The notes under the pieces are model-generated. The model had not been told where the DNA came from. It made no database searches and saw only the letters and a program-made list of their open reading frames with translations. DNA of 64,000 bases from a virus, in IMG/VR virus record IMGVR_UViG_3300031539_000004, positions 62,001 to 126,000 of that record; one strand, 5' to 3'. Shown in pieces: positions 47,239-56,284 of the stretch (position 1 is the first letter of the stretch; every line of letters starts with the position of its first letter). Position numbers and translations under genes: made by a program.

Positions 47239-49311
47239 ATGCCGCGATCCGAACGGCTGCGACGCCGACCCCGAACCTCGATGAGCGCCAGGGGCGGCCG
47301 CACCTTCCAGATGATGCACCCCGACCGCTCGGCGAGCGCGCACTCATCGGCGGTGGTCCGGCTGAAGGACTGGAAGGTCCCCGATACCGGGATCGGTGAG
47401 GCGTGGCAGCGGGAGGCTTACGGGTACGCCGACGTGATCGGCGAGCTCGGCTATGTGGTGAACCTCACCGCCAACACGGTCGGCGAGGGGAACGTGATCC
47501 CGTCGGAGTGGGATGAGGAAGCTCGGGCGTACAAGCCGACCGAGGACGAACGGGTCCGTCGGGTGTGGCGGGCGTTCGTGGGGCCTCGGGGCGGCCAGGC
47601 CGAGCTGCTCCGCAAGGCCGCGATCCACATGCAGACCGCCGGCGAGAGCTACCTCGTCGGCACCCCGTTGAAGACCGACCGGAGCCAGTACGGCGGCCTC
47701 GAGTGGGAGTTCCTGTCGACCGAGGAGATCCGAGTCGAGGGCCTGACCGGCAAGCGGACGATCAAGCGGAACCGGGCGGGACGCGGCACCGACGGCGGGT
47801 ACGTCACCGTCGAGGCGTTCGTGACCCGCATGTGGAACAGCGACGCCCGGTACAGCGACCGGGCCTACTCGATGGTGAAGCGCAACCTGCCGATCTGCCG
47901 GGAGATCGTGGTTCTGACGCAGGTGGTCGACGCCATCGCGAAGTCTCGGCTGGCGGCCGGGATCCTGTTCGTCCCCGACGAGATGAGCTTCGGCCCCGAG
48001 GACGAGAAGGAAAACCCGGGCGACGACACCGATGACATCGATGAGTTCACGCAGGAGCTGCTCGAGCATCTGCAGGCTCCCGTCGATGACCGGACGTCCG
48101 CGGCGTCGCTGGTCCCGCTGATCCTCCGGGGCGCGGCCGAGCTCGGCAAGGAGGTGCGGCTGATCGAGGTCGCCCGCGATCTGGACCGGCTCTACCAGGA
48201 CCTTCGCCAGGAGGCGATCGGTCGGCTTGGTGGCGGGCTCGACATCCCGCCCGAGGTCATGGCCGGCAAGTCGGGGCTGAATCACTGGACCGGGTACAAC
48301 ATCGACGCCGAGTACGTCACGAAGCACGTCGTGCCGCTCGCCGGCGGGATCCTCGACTTCATCACCGAGGCGTACATGCGCCCGATGTTGAAGACGTTCG
48401 AGGACATGACCGCCGCCGAGGCTGGCCGGTTCTCGCTCCGCTATGACCCGTCGCCGATTATGAAGCGGGCCGATTCGGGGCCGTCCGCTCGGGCCGCGTA
48501 CGACCGGATCGGTGTGTTGTCGGGTGAGGCGTACCGCCGCGAGAACGGGTTCGATGAGGCCGACAAGCCTGATGACGAGGAGACCCGCCGGCGGTTGCTC
48601 GAGGAGATCCTGCTGCGCCGGCCGCTCGAGATGGCCCCGATCATCCTGCCGCTCCTGTACCCCGACGAGGATCTGTCGGGCTTCCCCGAGGTGATCGTCC
48701 CGGTGAACGAGGTCGGCCAGGGCAGCCCCGCGCTGACCCCGGGCGGCGGCGACGCTCCGGTTGGCGATCTCGAGGACGGCCAGGACGAACCGGTCCCGAT
48801 CGAGGCCGACGCCAGCGTGGGAACCGACATGCCTGCCGCCGAGCGCGAGCTGATCGACCGGCTCGCCACCGCCGCGGACGCTGCGCTGGAGCGGGCGCTC
48901 GAGAAGGCAGCGAACCGGATCCTGTCGAAGCTGAACGGGCGCGACAACGAGCCGCTCCGTGACCAGCTCAAGTCCCTCGATCGGCACGAGGTGTTCGGGT
49001 CGACGCCTTCGTCGGTGCTGACCGGCATCAGCGAAACGCCGGCCGGGCTGATGATCGGCGCGTGGGACACGTTCGCCGACAAGTCGAAGGGCTGGATCCG
49101 GGCGTACATGATCGAGGCGGGGGTGGAGACGTACCTCGCAGACGACCAGGCCGACCTGATCACCCGTGAGCTGGTCGAGATGCTCGAGGTCCACGCGATG
49201 TCGGCGACTCGCCGCCCGTTGCGGGTGGGCGAGAACGGGCTGCGGGTTCCGAATGAGCTGGTCGAGCGGGCGATGGAAGCCTCTCGGTCTGTGCAGCTCG
49301 CGGGGGTCTGA
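47239..49311 (+). CDS. Portal protein
   Basis: A 690-residue protein. Family landmarks include VVNLTANTVGEGNVIPSEWD, LLRKAAIHMQTAGESYLVGT, LDRLYQDLRQEAIGRLGGGL and a late MLKTFEDMTAAEAGRFSLRY, consistent with actinophage portals that form the dodecameric DNA channel at one capsid vertex. C-terminal 150 residues are charged and helical. Its stop overlaps the MuF gene. Confidence 0.85.
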   Translation: MPRSERLRRRPRTSMSARGGRTFQMMHPDRSASAHSSAVVRLKDWKVPDTGIGEAWQREAYGYADVIGELGYVVNLTANTVGEGNVIPSEWDEEARAYKPTEDERVRRVWRAFVGPRGGQAELLRKAAIHMQTAGESYLVGTPLKTDRSQYGGLEWEFLSTEEIRVEGLTGKRTIKRNRAGRGTDGGYVTVEAFVTRMWNSDARYSDRAYSMVKRNLPICREIVVLTQVVDAIAKSRLAAGILFVPDEMSFGPEDEKENPGDDTDDIDEFTQELLEHLQAPVDDRTSAASLVPLILRGAAELGKEVRLIEVARDLDRLYQDLRQEAIGRLGGGLDIPPEVMAGKSGLNHWTGYNIDAEYVTKHVVPLAGGILDFITEAYMRPMLKTFEDMTAAEAGRFSLRYDPSPIMKRADSGPSARAAYDRIGVLSGEAYRRENGFDEADKPDDEETRRRLLEEILLRRPLEMAPIILPLLYPDEDLSGFPEVIVPVNEVGQGSPALTPGGGDAPVGDLEDGQDEPVPIEADASVGTDMPAAERELIDRLATAADAALERALEKAANRILSKLNGRDNEPLRDQLKSLDRHEVFGSTPSSVLTGISETPAGLMIGAWDTFADKSKGWIRAYMIEAGVETYLADDQADLITRELVEMLEVHAMSATRRPLRVGENGLRVPNELVERAMEASRSVQLAGV

Positions 49312-50087
49312 TGTCGGCGTCGCAGGCGCAGCGCGACGAGTGGATTGCGCTGGTGACCGTGGCAGCGCTCGACGCTGTGGCGATCACCCGGACCCGGATG
49401 GCGGGGGCGTTGAATGGCGCTTCGCAGCCGTATCGGGTCGACGCGTTGTACGACCCGTCGTGGTGGCTGGTCCCGATGACGGCGATGGTGGTGCCGACGT
49501 TGCGGACCGTTGGCGCTCAGGCGGCCGCTCAGGCGGCGAGCGAGTACGGGCTGGAACAGGAACTCGAGGATGGTGAGTGGACCGGCGGGGTGTCCGAATC
49601 GATCGCCGCTCAGACCGCGATCCTGACGAACTACGGGACGAACGAGGTGACGGCTCGGGTGGCGGCGATCACCGAGCAGGCGAACAGCGAGGGGTGGGAC
49701 GCGGCTCGCACGGCCGGCGTGCTCGGCTTGGCGGTCGAGTGGGACGCGAGCTCGGCGACCGCGGCGGTCTACAACGCGCCCGGCCCGGTGTCGGACGGGA
49801 TCGCCGAGAACATGGGGGAGACCGAGGCGCACACGGCATGGGAGGCAGGCGGGTTCGCGGTGGTGGCCGTGAGCCTCCTTGAGGTGAAGGTGTGGGACAC
49901 GTCGTTCGTGAACAGCCGGTTCAGCCATGAGGCCGCTCATGGGCAGACGGTGGCGCTCGGCGAGGAGTTCGAGCTGGCGGCCGGGTCGTGTCAGTTCCCT
50001 GGCGATTGGTCGCTGCCGGGGTCGGAGCGGATCAACTGCCAGTGCTCGGTGATCTACCGGACGCTCGAGGCCGACGAGGTGCTTTGA
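49311..50087 (+). CDS. MuF-like head morphogenesis protein
   Basis: A 258-residue protein directly downstream of the portal. The C-terminal FSHEAAHGQTVALGEEFELA then ERINCQCSVIYRTLEADEVL matches the MuF domain end (H..AHGQ, CRC-like NCQC). Helical N-terminal half with many Ala. MuF proteins join the procapsid and enter the host with DNA. Start ATG overlaps the portal stop by one base. Confidence 0.82.
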   Translation: MSASQAQRDEWIALVTVAALDAVAITRTRMAGALNGASQPYRVDALYDPSWWLVPMTAMVVPTLRTVGAQAAAQAASEYGLEQELEDGEWTGGVSESIAAQTAILTNYGTNEVTARVAAITEQANSEGWDAARTAGVLGLAVEWDASSATAAVYNAPGPVSDGIAENMGETEAHTAWEAGGFAVVAVSLLEVKVWDTSFVNSRFSHEAAHGQTVALGEEFELAAGSCQFPGDWSLPGSERINCQCSVIYRTLEADEVL

Positions 50088-50099
50088 CCGGGCGGGTAG

Positions 50100-50137
50100 C
50101 TGACCCGATGGTCCCCGAGGGGATACTCTCGGGTCAG
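50100..50137 (+). promoter_or_regulatory. Inverted repeat with -10 before the protease gene
   Basis: Perfect 9-bp arms CTGACCCGA (50100-50108) and TCGGGTCAG (50129-50137) flank a -10-like GATACT (50122-50127). Not of the GTAG family. Operator or short hairpin leader. Confidence 0.45.
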
Positions 50138-50171
50138 ACCTTGGCGACGGAACGACCGAAGAGGCCCCCGG

Positions 50172-53100
50172 ATGGCAGACCAGCTCGATCTCCTCGACCC
50201 GCTGCAGTCGCAGGAAATCCTCGACGCCGTGCGGGTTCTTGCCCGCTCCGACGCGTCGAAGATGGTCCTCGATGCGCTCACCGCTTCGTCAGCGGATCCC
50301 TCCGACGGGATGCCCGACATCGATCCGGTCGAGGTCAACCTGCGAGAGGCCGGCGTCGGCGCGGTCGACTACTGCGGGAAGTGCCGGTTCTGGCAGCCGC
50401 CCGGCGAGCTCGCCGACAGTGAGTTCGTGACCGGGACCTGCGCGATCGTGACCGGGGACATCGACTACCAGGACGTCTGCGATCTGTACGAGGAACGTGT
50501 GACCGCCGGCGACGGCGAGCTGCCCGAGGCGGCCGGGACGCAGATCCCGAACCCCGGCGACGGCATGGGGGAACCCGATGACGACGGCGACGGCCCCACG
50601 CCGGGGGGGGAGGTCGATGGACCGGCTCCGACGATCGAGGGGGACAACGCCTCGACGGTGGCCGAGGTGTTCGGCGACGAGTTCTGGCGCGAGTACCAGG
50701 AAGAGGACGAGCACGGCGGGGTGATCGTGACCGTCGAGCCGACCCCCGAGCAGAAGCAGGCGCTCGAGCAGCCCGGCGGTATGCCGGCCGACCAGCTCCA
50801 TTTGACGCTGGCGAAGATCGATGGTGTCGACAATGACGCTGCCGCCACGGAGGTACTCGGGGTGCTCCTCGAGCTCGCCGCCGAGTACCCGGCGTTCTCG
50901 GGTGAGGTCGCCGGCACCGGCGCTCTCGGCGAGCGCCAGTGGGGCGTCGCTCTGGTCGACGCGGAAGATCTCGGGCTGCTGCGGAGCGAGGTGATCGAGG
51001 CGCTAGTCGACGCCGGAATCATGGTCTCCGACGACCACGACTTCATCCCACACATCACGCTCACCGAGGGTCCCATCCCGGCCGACGCTGCGATCGTGGG
51101 CCTACCATTGACGTTCGACAGTCTCGTCCTTCGGGTCGGCTCGCAGGTCATCGCAGTTGGGATGGATGGCCCGGCCCCCGCCGATGAAGTGGATGTCGAG
51201 GAGGAACCCGTGGCACCGACCATGACCGAACCCGAAGCCCCCGAAGACGCTCCGATGGAGCCTGCCCCCGCTGAGGGCGAGGCTGCCACGATGAGTATCG
51301 ATGACCGCCAGGAGCGGATCCGTCGCGCGCTGCGCCAGATGAGCCTCGATGACCGCGAGATGCTCCGCAGCCAGCTCGAGGTGCCCGCCGACGAGCCGAT
51401 GGTGGCCGCCGGGACCGACGCCGAGCTGGTCGAGGACTCCGGTGCCCCGCCGCCCGAGGTCGCGCCCGTCGAGGAGCCGGCCGAGGCCGACACCGACGGC
51501 GAGGAGATCGCCGAGCTCGAGACCGAGGTGTTCGGCGCGATCGCTCCGCACGACACGCCCACCTCCGACGACGCGTGGGACGGACCCGAGAACGACGTTC
51601 GGGTGAGCTCGCCGAACGATCCCGACTACTTCGACGCGGTCTACGCGTGGCGCGACGACGACGGGGATCTCGATGTGAAGGCCGCCTACCGGTTCATCCA
51701 CCACTTCGTGAGCGAGTCCGGCGACCCGGGAGCGGCTTCGACGGTGGCGTGCTCGACCGGCATCGGCGTTCTGAACGGCGGCCGCGGTGGGACGACCATC
51801 CCGGGCGACGACCGGCAGGGCGTCTACGACCATCTCGCCGCGCACCTGCGCGACGCCGACATGGAGCCGCCCGAGCTCATGTCCGACGAGGAGGCCGCGC
51901 TGGTGGCGCGTGCCCACGAGTCGGGCGTCCAGATCAACCCCGCCGACCCGGATTCTGTCCGGTCGGCTCTCGAGCACACGATCTTGGCCGATGAGGCCGA
52001 GGCGGCGCTCGCAAAGGCTGAGGAGGCCGACGTGGTGGACCTGACCGACATCGAGGATTCGGCGCTGCTCACCGAGCTGGCCCGCAGGGTGCTTCTCGAG
52101 GCCGCTGACGGGGTTGCGGCCGCCGAGGCCGCCGAAGGCGACGACACGGCCGCTGAGGGCGTCGAGATGGCCGAGGACGGCGACGCTCCCGAGGTCGAGC
52201 CAGAGGTCGAGGACGTGGTGGTCGGCGAGTTCGATGACGGCGACCAGGACTACGACTGGACCGGCATCATCATCGTGGAAGGCCTCCCCTCGGGGGATGG
52301 CCGGATGGTCGCCGAGGGCGGGCTGACGTGGCGCGAGTTGCCGCTGCCGCTCATGCTGCAGACGGTGAACGCCCCGGGCCACGAAGGCTCCGAGATCGCC
52401 GGCTCGATCCACAAGCTCGAGCGGCGCGGCCAGGACATCCTCGGGTGGGGCAAGTTCGACTCGGGCAAGGCTGGCACCGAGTACCGCCGGCTCCTCACCG
52501 AGAAGACCATGCGGGGCGTGTCGGCCGACATCGACTCCGTGAAGGTCGAGTTCCGTGACCCCGAGTCGGGCGACTCGATCGACCCGGCCGACCTGCTCTT
52601 CGGTGACCCGATGATGGAGGTCATGGAGGTGCTCACCGAGGGCCGGATCATGGGCGCGACGGGGACCCCGTTCCCGGCGTTCCAGGAGGCCCACATCGAG
52701 CTGATCGGCGCTGCCATCGAGGACGAGGCGCTGGTCGCTTCCGCCGCGTGGATCACCGAGACGACCGGCAACGCGTTCGCCTTGGCTGGCGACGGCTACC
52801 GGGTCTACACCCCGATCGAGCAGGCACCGTGGGTGCTGCGCGGCGAGGAGCCGGTGTCGCTGGTCGCTTCGGCCGGCGAGTCGCCCGAGCTCGAGATCCC
52901 GATGCATCCGTCGCTCGAGTGGTTCGCTCCGACGAACACGGTGGAGCCGTTCACGGTCCACGCCGATGGGCGGATCACCGGGCTGCTCGCCAAGTTCGGG
53001 ACGTGCCACATCGGCCGCTCCGACCGGTGCATCCCGGTGCCCACCTCCCGCGACGGGTACAGCCACTTCCGCAACAAGAAGGTGCTGAGCGCCGAGGGTG

Positions 53101-53738
53101 AGCTGGTCGCGACCGGGCCGATCTTCATGGACACGGTCCACCCCGACCTGAAGCTGAAGGCGTCCGACACCGAGGCCCACTACCACGACACGGGCTGCGC
53201 GGTCGCCGATGTGGCGGTGTACGACACGGACCACGGCATCGAGGTCTGCGGGGCGCTCCGACCGGACGTGACCGAGGAGCAGATCCGCCGGCTGCGTGGC
53301 AGCGACATCTCGCCCGACTGGCGCAAGATGGCCGGGCGGCTCGAGATGGTCGGCCTCCTGGCGGTGAACGTCAGCGGGTTCGTGGTGCAGGGCCTCGTCG
53401 CCGCAGGAGCGCACGCCACGCCGAGGGCGGCCGGGTACTACGACACGGTGACCGGCGAGTGCGAGAGCCTCGTCGCCGCCGGCATGGTGCTGCAGGACCG
53501 GCCGGTCGAGCCGATCGACATCGACGCAACGGTCCGTGAGCTGCAGGCCGAGGTCGCCGAGCTGCGGGAGGCCATGCGGCCGATCCGTGCCGAGCGGGCC
53601 ACGGCCAAGTTCACGGAGCGGGTGTTCGCCGAGCTCGCCGAGGATGTCGAGGCCGTGCAGGCCGAGGTCGCCGAGGGTGACCCCCTCGAGGACGTGACCG
53701 AGGCCCCCGCCGAGTGCGAGTGCCACAAGCTCCGCTGA
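50172..53738 (+). CDS. Multidomain capsid-maturation protease with 2H phosphoesterase domain
   Basis: A 1188-residue protein. Residues 60-110 hold four Cys (YCGKCRFW...C...C). Residues about 175-305 form a 2H phosphoesterase-like domain with HLT (210-212) and HIT (294-296), the two catalytic H-x-T motifs. Acidic linkers follow. About 460-560 (YFDAVYAWRDDDGDLDVKAA) is a phage-specific domain. Residues about 690-900 (WTGIIIVEGLPSGDGRMVAE ... MRGVSADIDSV) match the actinophage prohead protease. A C-terminal coiled coil follows. It likely trims the scaffold; the 2H domain is an unusual passenger. Confidence 0.8.
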   Translation: MADQLDLLDPLQSQEILDAVRVLARSDASKMVLDALTASSADPSDGMPDIDPVEVNLREAGVGAVDYCGKCRFWQPPGELADSEFVTGTCAIVTGDIDYQDVCDLYEERVTAGDGELPEAAGTQIPNPGDGMGEPDDDGDGPTPGGEVDGPAPTIEGDNASTVAEVFGDEFWREYQEEDEHGGVIVTVEPTPEQKQALEQPGGMPADQLHLTLAKIDGVDNDAAATEVLGVLLELAAEYPAFSGEVAGTGALGERQWGVALVDAEDLGLLRSEVIEALVDAGIMVSDDHDFIPHITLTEGPIPADAAIVGLPLTFDSLVLRVGSQVIAVGMDGPAPADEVDVEEEPVAPTMTEPEAPEDAPMEPAPAEGEAATMSIDDRQERIRRALRQMSLDDREMLRSQLEVPADEPMVAAGTDAELVEDSGAPPPEVAPVEEPAEADTDGEEIAELETEVFGAIAPHDTPTSDDAWDGPENDVRVSSPNDPDYFDAVYAWRDDDGDLDVKAAYRFIHHFVSESGDPGAASTVACSTGIGVLNGGRGGTTIPGDDRQGVYDHLAAHLRDADMEPPELMSDEEAALVARAHESGVQINPADPDSVRSALEHTILADEAEAALAKAEEADVVDLTDIEDSALLTELARRVLLEAADGVAAAEAAEGDDTAAEGVEMAEDGDAPEVEPEVEDVVVGEFDDGDQDYDWTGIIIVEGLPSGDGRMVAEGGLTWRELPLPLMLQTVNAPGHEGSEIAGSIHKLERRGQDILGWGKFDSGKAGTEYRRLLTEKTMRGVSADIDSVKVEFRDPESGDSIDPADLLFGDPMMEVMEVLTEGRIMGATGTPFPAFQEAHIELIGAAIEDEALVASAAWITETTGNAFALAGDGYRVYTPIEQAPWVLRGEEPVSLVASAGESPELEIPMHPSLEWFAPTNTVEPFTVHADGRITGLLAKFGTCHIGRSDRCIPVPTSRDGYSHFRNKKVLSAEGELVATGPIFMDTVHPDLKLKASDTEAHYHDTGCAVADVAVYDTDHGIEVCGALRPDVTEEQIRRLRGSDISPDWRKMAGRLEMVGLLAVNVSGFVVQGLVAAGAHATPRAAGYYDTVTGECESLVAAGMVLQDRPVEPIDIDATVRELQAEVAELREAMRPIRAERATAKFTERVFAELAEDVEAVQAEVAEGDPLEDVTEAPAECECHKLR

Positions 53739-54140
53739 TCACCCCCAGGAGATGAGCAGCCCGTTCCGGGAGGCGTAGTCGGCGAGGTCGGCGAGCCGCC
53801 CGAGGGTGTCGCCGAAGTAGCCGGCACGGATGCCGCAGTCGATGATCGTCGCCTGGCCTTCGAGCTGGTCGGCGGTCGCTGCGGTTCCTGAGTCGTCGCG
53901 GCCGACGTTCCCGAGGAGGGCGCGGCCGAGGAAGTCGGCGGCTGGCGCTTCGCCGTAGATCCCGTACTCGCCGCTGTCGAGGCCGAGACGCTCGAGGATG
54001 AGGACGGCGTTGCCGTTGGCGACGTTCACCGAGAGCGCGCACCGGTCGCAGGGGTTCTCGTAGGTGTCGCAGCCGGTGGGGCACCGGGAGTCGATGGTCC
54101 CGTCGGGGAGGGTGGTGGCGGTTGCGAAGGTGACGCTCAT
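53739..54140 (-). CDS. Hypothetical protein, leftward insert in structural region
   Basis: A 133-residue protein (MSVTFATATTLPDGTIDSRC...) with CPTGCDTYENPCDRC (four Cys, likely zinc). Its stop abuts the protease gene (convergent). First of six leftward accessory genes set among structural genes. Confidence 0.7.
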   Translation of the reverse strand: MSVTFATATTLPDGTIDSRCPTGCDTYENPCDRCALSVNVANGNAVLILERLGLDSGEYGIYGEAPAADFLGRALLGNVGRDDSGTAATADQLEGQATIIDCGIRAGYFGDTLGRLADLADYASRNGLLISWG

Positions 54141-54152
54141 GGTGTTCTCCGT

Positions 54153-54419
54153 TCAGACGAGCTGGGTCAGGGTGCCGGGGATCATTGCGCCGCGGATGGC
54201 GCAGGTGGAGGCGAGCAGGTCGCCCATGTCGGCCTCGAGGATGCAGACCCGGCGGCCCGAGCGGGCGGTGGTGAAGCCGACGCCGAGGCGACCGTTCCGC
54301 AGGAGGGGTTCAACGTCGGGGTCGTTCTGGAGCATCATCTTCACGGTGTTGTCCGGGGTGCTGTTCCCGCGGCCGCGAATCTGGATGATCATTCGGGGGG
54401 CGTGGTCGGTGTTCATCAT
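54153..54419 (-). CDS. Hypothetical protein
   Basis: An 88-residue protein starting MMNTDHAPRMIIQIRGRGNS (ATG 54419), with ribosome-binding site ACGGAGACC. Compact alpha/beta pattern. The MMN start links it to the leaderless-type genes. Confidence 0.65.
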   Translation of the reverse strand: MMNTDHAPRMIIQIRGRGNSTPDNTVKMMLQNDPDVEPLLRNGRLGVGFTTARSGRRVCILEADMGDLLASTCAIRGAMIPGTLTQLV

Positions 54420-54429
54420 GGTCTCCGTT

Positions 54430-54825
54430 TCAGGCGGCGAGGCCGAAGGCCCCGTTGTCAGGGATGTTGAGGCTGCCGTCCAGCAGGGCGATCGCTTCGG
54501 CGGCGGTGACCACCTCGGCTTCGGCGAGGGCGAGCGGGGTGGCTCGGTGCCAGATGACTTCCTCGGGGAAGATCGTGTCGGGCGCTTCGGCTGCGGTGAA
54601 GATGACTGCGACCTGCCGACCGGCTGCTCCGATCACGCCGGCCCCGCCGCCGTACTGGACCCCCTCGACGGCGATGCCGCCAGCGGCGACGGCGTAGCAG
54701 GCGTCCTCGATGGTGCGGCTGAGGCCGAGCACCTTGGTGGAGGCGATGGCCTCGGCGTCCTCGAGGGTGGTGAAGTGTACGAAGATGCCGGTGGTGATTC
54801 GGGCGATGATCTCGGCTGCGCTCAT
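54430..54825 (-). CDS. Hypothetical protein, leaderless; possible ADP-ribosyltransferase-like
   Basis: A 131-residue protein (MSAAEIIARITTGIFVHFTT...). The ATG lies six bases after CATGCT. The opening VHFTTLEDAEAIASTKVLGL resembles the start of ADP-ribosyltransferase-like folds (HxT...), but no complete catalytic set is visible, so this is a weak suggestion. Confidence 0.6.
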   Translation of the reverse strand: MSAAEIIARITTGIFVHFTTLEDAEAIASTKVLGLSRTIEDACYAVAAGGIAVEGVQYGGGAGVIGAAGRQVAVIFTAAEAPDTIFPEEVIWHRATPLALAEAEVVTAAEAIALLDGSLNIPDNGAFGLAA

Positions 54826-54831
54826 GGGGAC

Positions 54832-54892
54832 AGCATGGCACACCTCCTGTAGTCGATGCAACTACAGGCCCGAGGGTTAGAAGGTGACCAGC
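54832..54892 (-). promoter_or_regulatory. Composite promoter: operator 54848-54866 plus GCTGGTCA 54885-54892
   Basis: Leftward TGTAGTTGCATCGACTACA, -10 CATGCT (54837-54832), ATG 54825. The second motif is 18 bp from the operator and lies inside the last codons of the upstream gene. Confidence 0.75.
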
Positions 54893-55254
54893 GCCGACGC
54901 CTTCCGGGCGACCCGGTACTCGGCCCCGCAACCGGGGAACCACTGGCTGTCGATCTCCTCGCCGTCGCAGCGGACGTACCAGCCGCCGGCGGGGTGGGTG
55001 TAGACGCCGTAGGTGCTGAGGCCGCAGCCGTCGCACTGGTCGCCGGCGATGGCGTGGTCCCCGTCCTGCTTGGTCGCCTCGAGGTCGCCCTCGTAGGCCA
55101 CGAAGAACCACTCGTCGGGCGCGTAGCTCGGGCGCGGGCAGAAGGCGTACACCTCGGCGGCGCACCGGTTGCACCACGGCCCCTCCTGGCCGACCGGGAC
55201 CAGCCGCCCGCAGCCCTCGCCGCGGCACGGTCGGGTTCGATCGATGACGCTCAT
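54877..55254 (-). CDS. Hypothetical zinc-binding protein
   Basis: A 125-residue protein (MSVIDRTRPCRGEGCGRLVP...) with N-terminal CRGEGC ... CNRCAAEVYAFC and QCDGCGLSTYG, enough for two zinc ribbons. Its 3' end carries the second regulatory motif. Overlaps upstream gene by four bases. Confidence 0.7.
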   Translation of the reverse strand: MSVIDRTRPCRGEGCGRLVPVGQEGPWCNRCAAEVYAFCPRPSYAPDEWFFVAYEGDLEATKQDGDHAIAGDQCDGCGLSTYGVYTHPAGGWYVRCDGEEIDSQWFPGCGAEYRVARKASALVTF

Positions 55255-55472
55255 GCCGCGGCCCCTTCGATGAAGAGGCGGTCGAAGAGCACGTCCTTGT
55301 CGAGGCCGGTGATGAGGCCGAGGCTGAAGCACAGCCCCTCGATCTCGGCGACGATGACGCTCCTCGACGGCTGCCCGTCGGTGACGCCAGCCATGACGTC
55401 GTGGTCGTCGCGCAGCTCGGCGATCCGTTCACGGATGCGTCCCTCTGCGTACTCGGTCCTGATGGTTGCCAT
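55251..55472 (-). CDS. Hypothetical protein
   Basis: A 73-residue protein (MATIRTEYAEGRIRERIAEL...), mainly helical. AAGGAGGTGCC upstream. No family recognised. Confidence 0.65.
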   Translation of the reverse strand: MATIRTEYAEGRIRERIAELRDDHDVMAGVTDGQPSRSVIVAEIEGLCFSLGLITGLDKDVLFDRLFIEGAAA

Positions 55473-55520
55473 TCGGCACCTCCTTGGTGGTGGTCCTGTT
55501 GTACCGGGACCGTGTGACAG

Positions 55521-55658
55521 TTACCCGGCGAGGTCGCTGCGCTCGGCGGCCAGCTCTTCGGCGAGCTCGGCGGCGAAGTCGTTCTCGTCGTCCCAGCTCC
55601 ACTCGGGCTGGTCGTTCTCGCGGGCTTCGGTGGTGGGCAGTTCGTCGGTGTTCATCAT
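55521..55658 (-). CDS. Small acidic protein, leaderless
   Basis: A 45-residue protein (MMNTDELPTTEARENDQPEW...), Glu/Asp-rich, ATG 55658 seven bases after TACAGT of the operator. Divergent from the dNMP kinase. Confidence 0.55.
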   Translation of the reverse strand: MMNTDELPTTEARENDQPEWSWDDENDFAAELAEELAAERSDLAG

Positions 55659-55665
55659 GCGAACC

Positions 55666-55686
55666 ACTGTAGCTCTCCCGGCTACA
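55666..55686 (-). promoter_or_regulatory. GTAG-N9-CTAC operator with embedded -10
   Basis: TGTAGCTCTCCCGGCTACA (55668-55686) overlaps leftward -10 TACAGT (55671-55666). Confidence 0.65.
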
Positions 55687-55700
55687 CAGATCCACTCGGC

Positions 55701-55706
55701 TAGGGT
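55701..55706 (+). promoter_or_regulatory. -10 element of leaderless dNMP kinase mRNA
   Basis: TAGGGT, then six bases to GTG 55713, matching the spacing used at other leaderless starts here. Confidence 0.5.
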
Positions 55707-55712
55707 GGGGGC

Positions 55713-56282
55713 GTGCTCATCGGGTTGCACGGCTACGCCGACTCAGGCAAGGACGCCACAGCGGACCTCCTCGTCGCCGGCCACGGGTTCACCAAGGCCG
55801 ACGTGTTCGATGCCGGCCGAGCCATCGGCTACCTGCTGGACCCGATCATCGCCAGGGCGACAGGGCTGAACGGGTACGCCCGGTACCGCGAGGTCTGCGA
55901 CACGATCGGCTACGACGAGATGAAGCGCGAGTTCCCCGAGAGCCGCGAGTTCCTGCAACGGCTCGGCGACGCGCTCCGGGCCGAGCTCGGCGAGACCGTC
56001 CTGATCGACGTGTGGCTCGAGCGAGCCGTCCGACTCGAGCGGGCGGTGGCGACAAGCATCCGGCACCGCAACGAGGCCGAGGCCCTTCGGAACGCCGGGG
56101 GGTTCGTGGTCGTGATCGAGCGGCCAGGGGTCGGCCCGGTGAACGACCACATCACCGACCGGCGACTCCCGGCCGAGCTCATCGACGCGACCCTCGACAA
56201 CGACGGTCCCCTCGATGCGCTGCCCGGCAAGGTGGCCGAGCTCATCGACCACCTCGAGGGCGACCCGGGCGTAGCCTCTTGA
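55713..56282 (+). CDS. Deoxynucleoside monophosphate kinase
   Basis: A 189-residue P-loop kinase. LIGLHGYADSGKDATADLLV holds Walker A GYADSGKDA (7-15); later YREVCDTIGYDEMKREFPES, FLQRLGDALRAELGE and IDATLDNDGPLDAL match phage dNMP kinases, which phosphorylate dNMPs to dNDPs for replication. GTG start with a leaderless-type -10. Confidence 0.85.
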   Translation: MLIGLHGYADSGKDATADLLVAGHGFTKADVFDAGRAIGYLLDPIIARATGLNGYARYREVCDTIGYDEMKREFPESREFLQRLGDALRAELGETVLIDVWLERAVRLERAVATSIRHRNEAEALRNAGGFVVVIERPGVGPVNDHITDRRLPAELIDATLDNDGPLDALPGKVAELIDHLEGDPGVAS

Positions 56283-56284
56283 GC

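Noticed and set aside
47344-49194. 616-residue open frame opposite the portal gene
   Set aside because: Antisense shadow of the portal frame with no motif or start signal.
51102-53726. 874-residue open frame opposite the capsid protease gene
   Set aside because: GC-rich antisense shadow: no ribosome-binding site, unnatural His/Arg/Gly-rich composition, and it mirrors the codon structure of the real gene.
54430-54825. Firm ADP-ribosyltransferase call
   Set aside because: Only the first block is suggestive; later catalytic residues are not recognisable.
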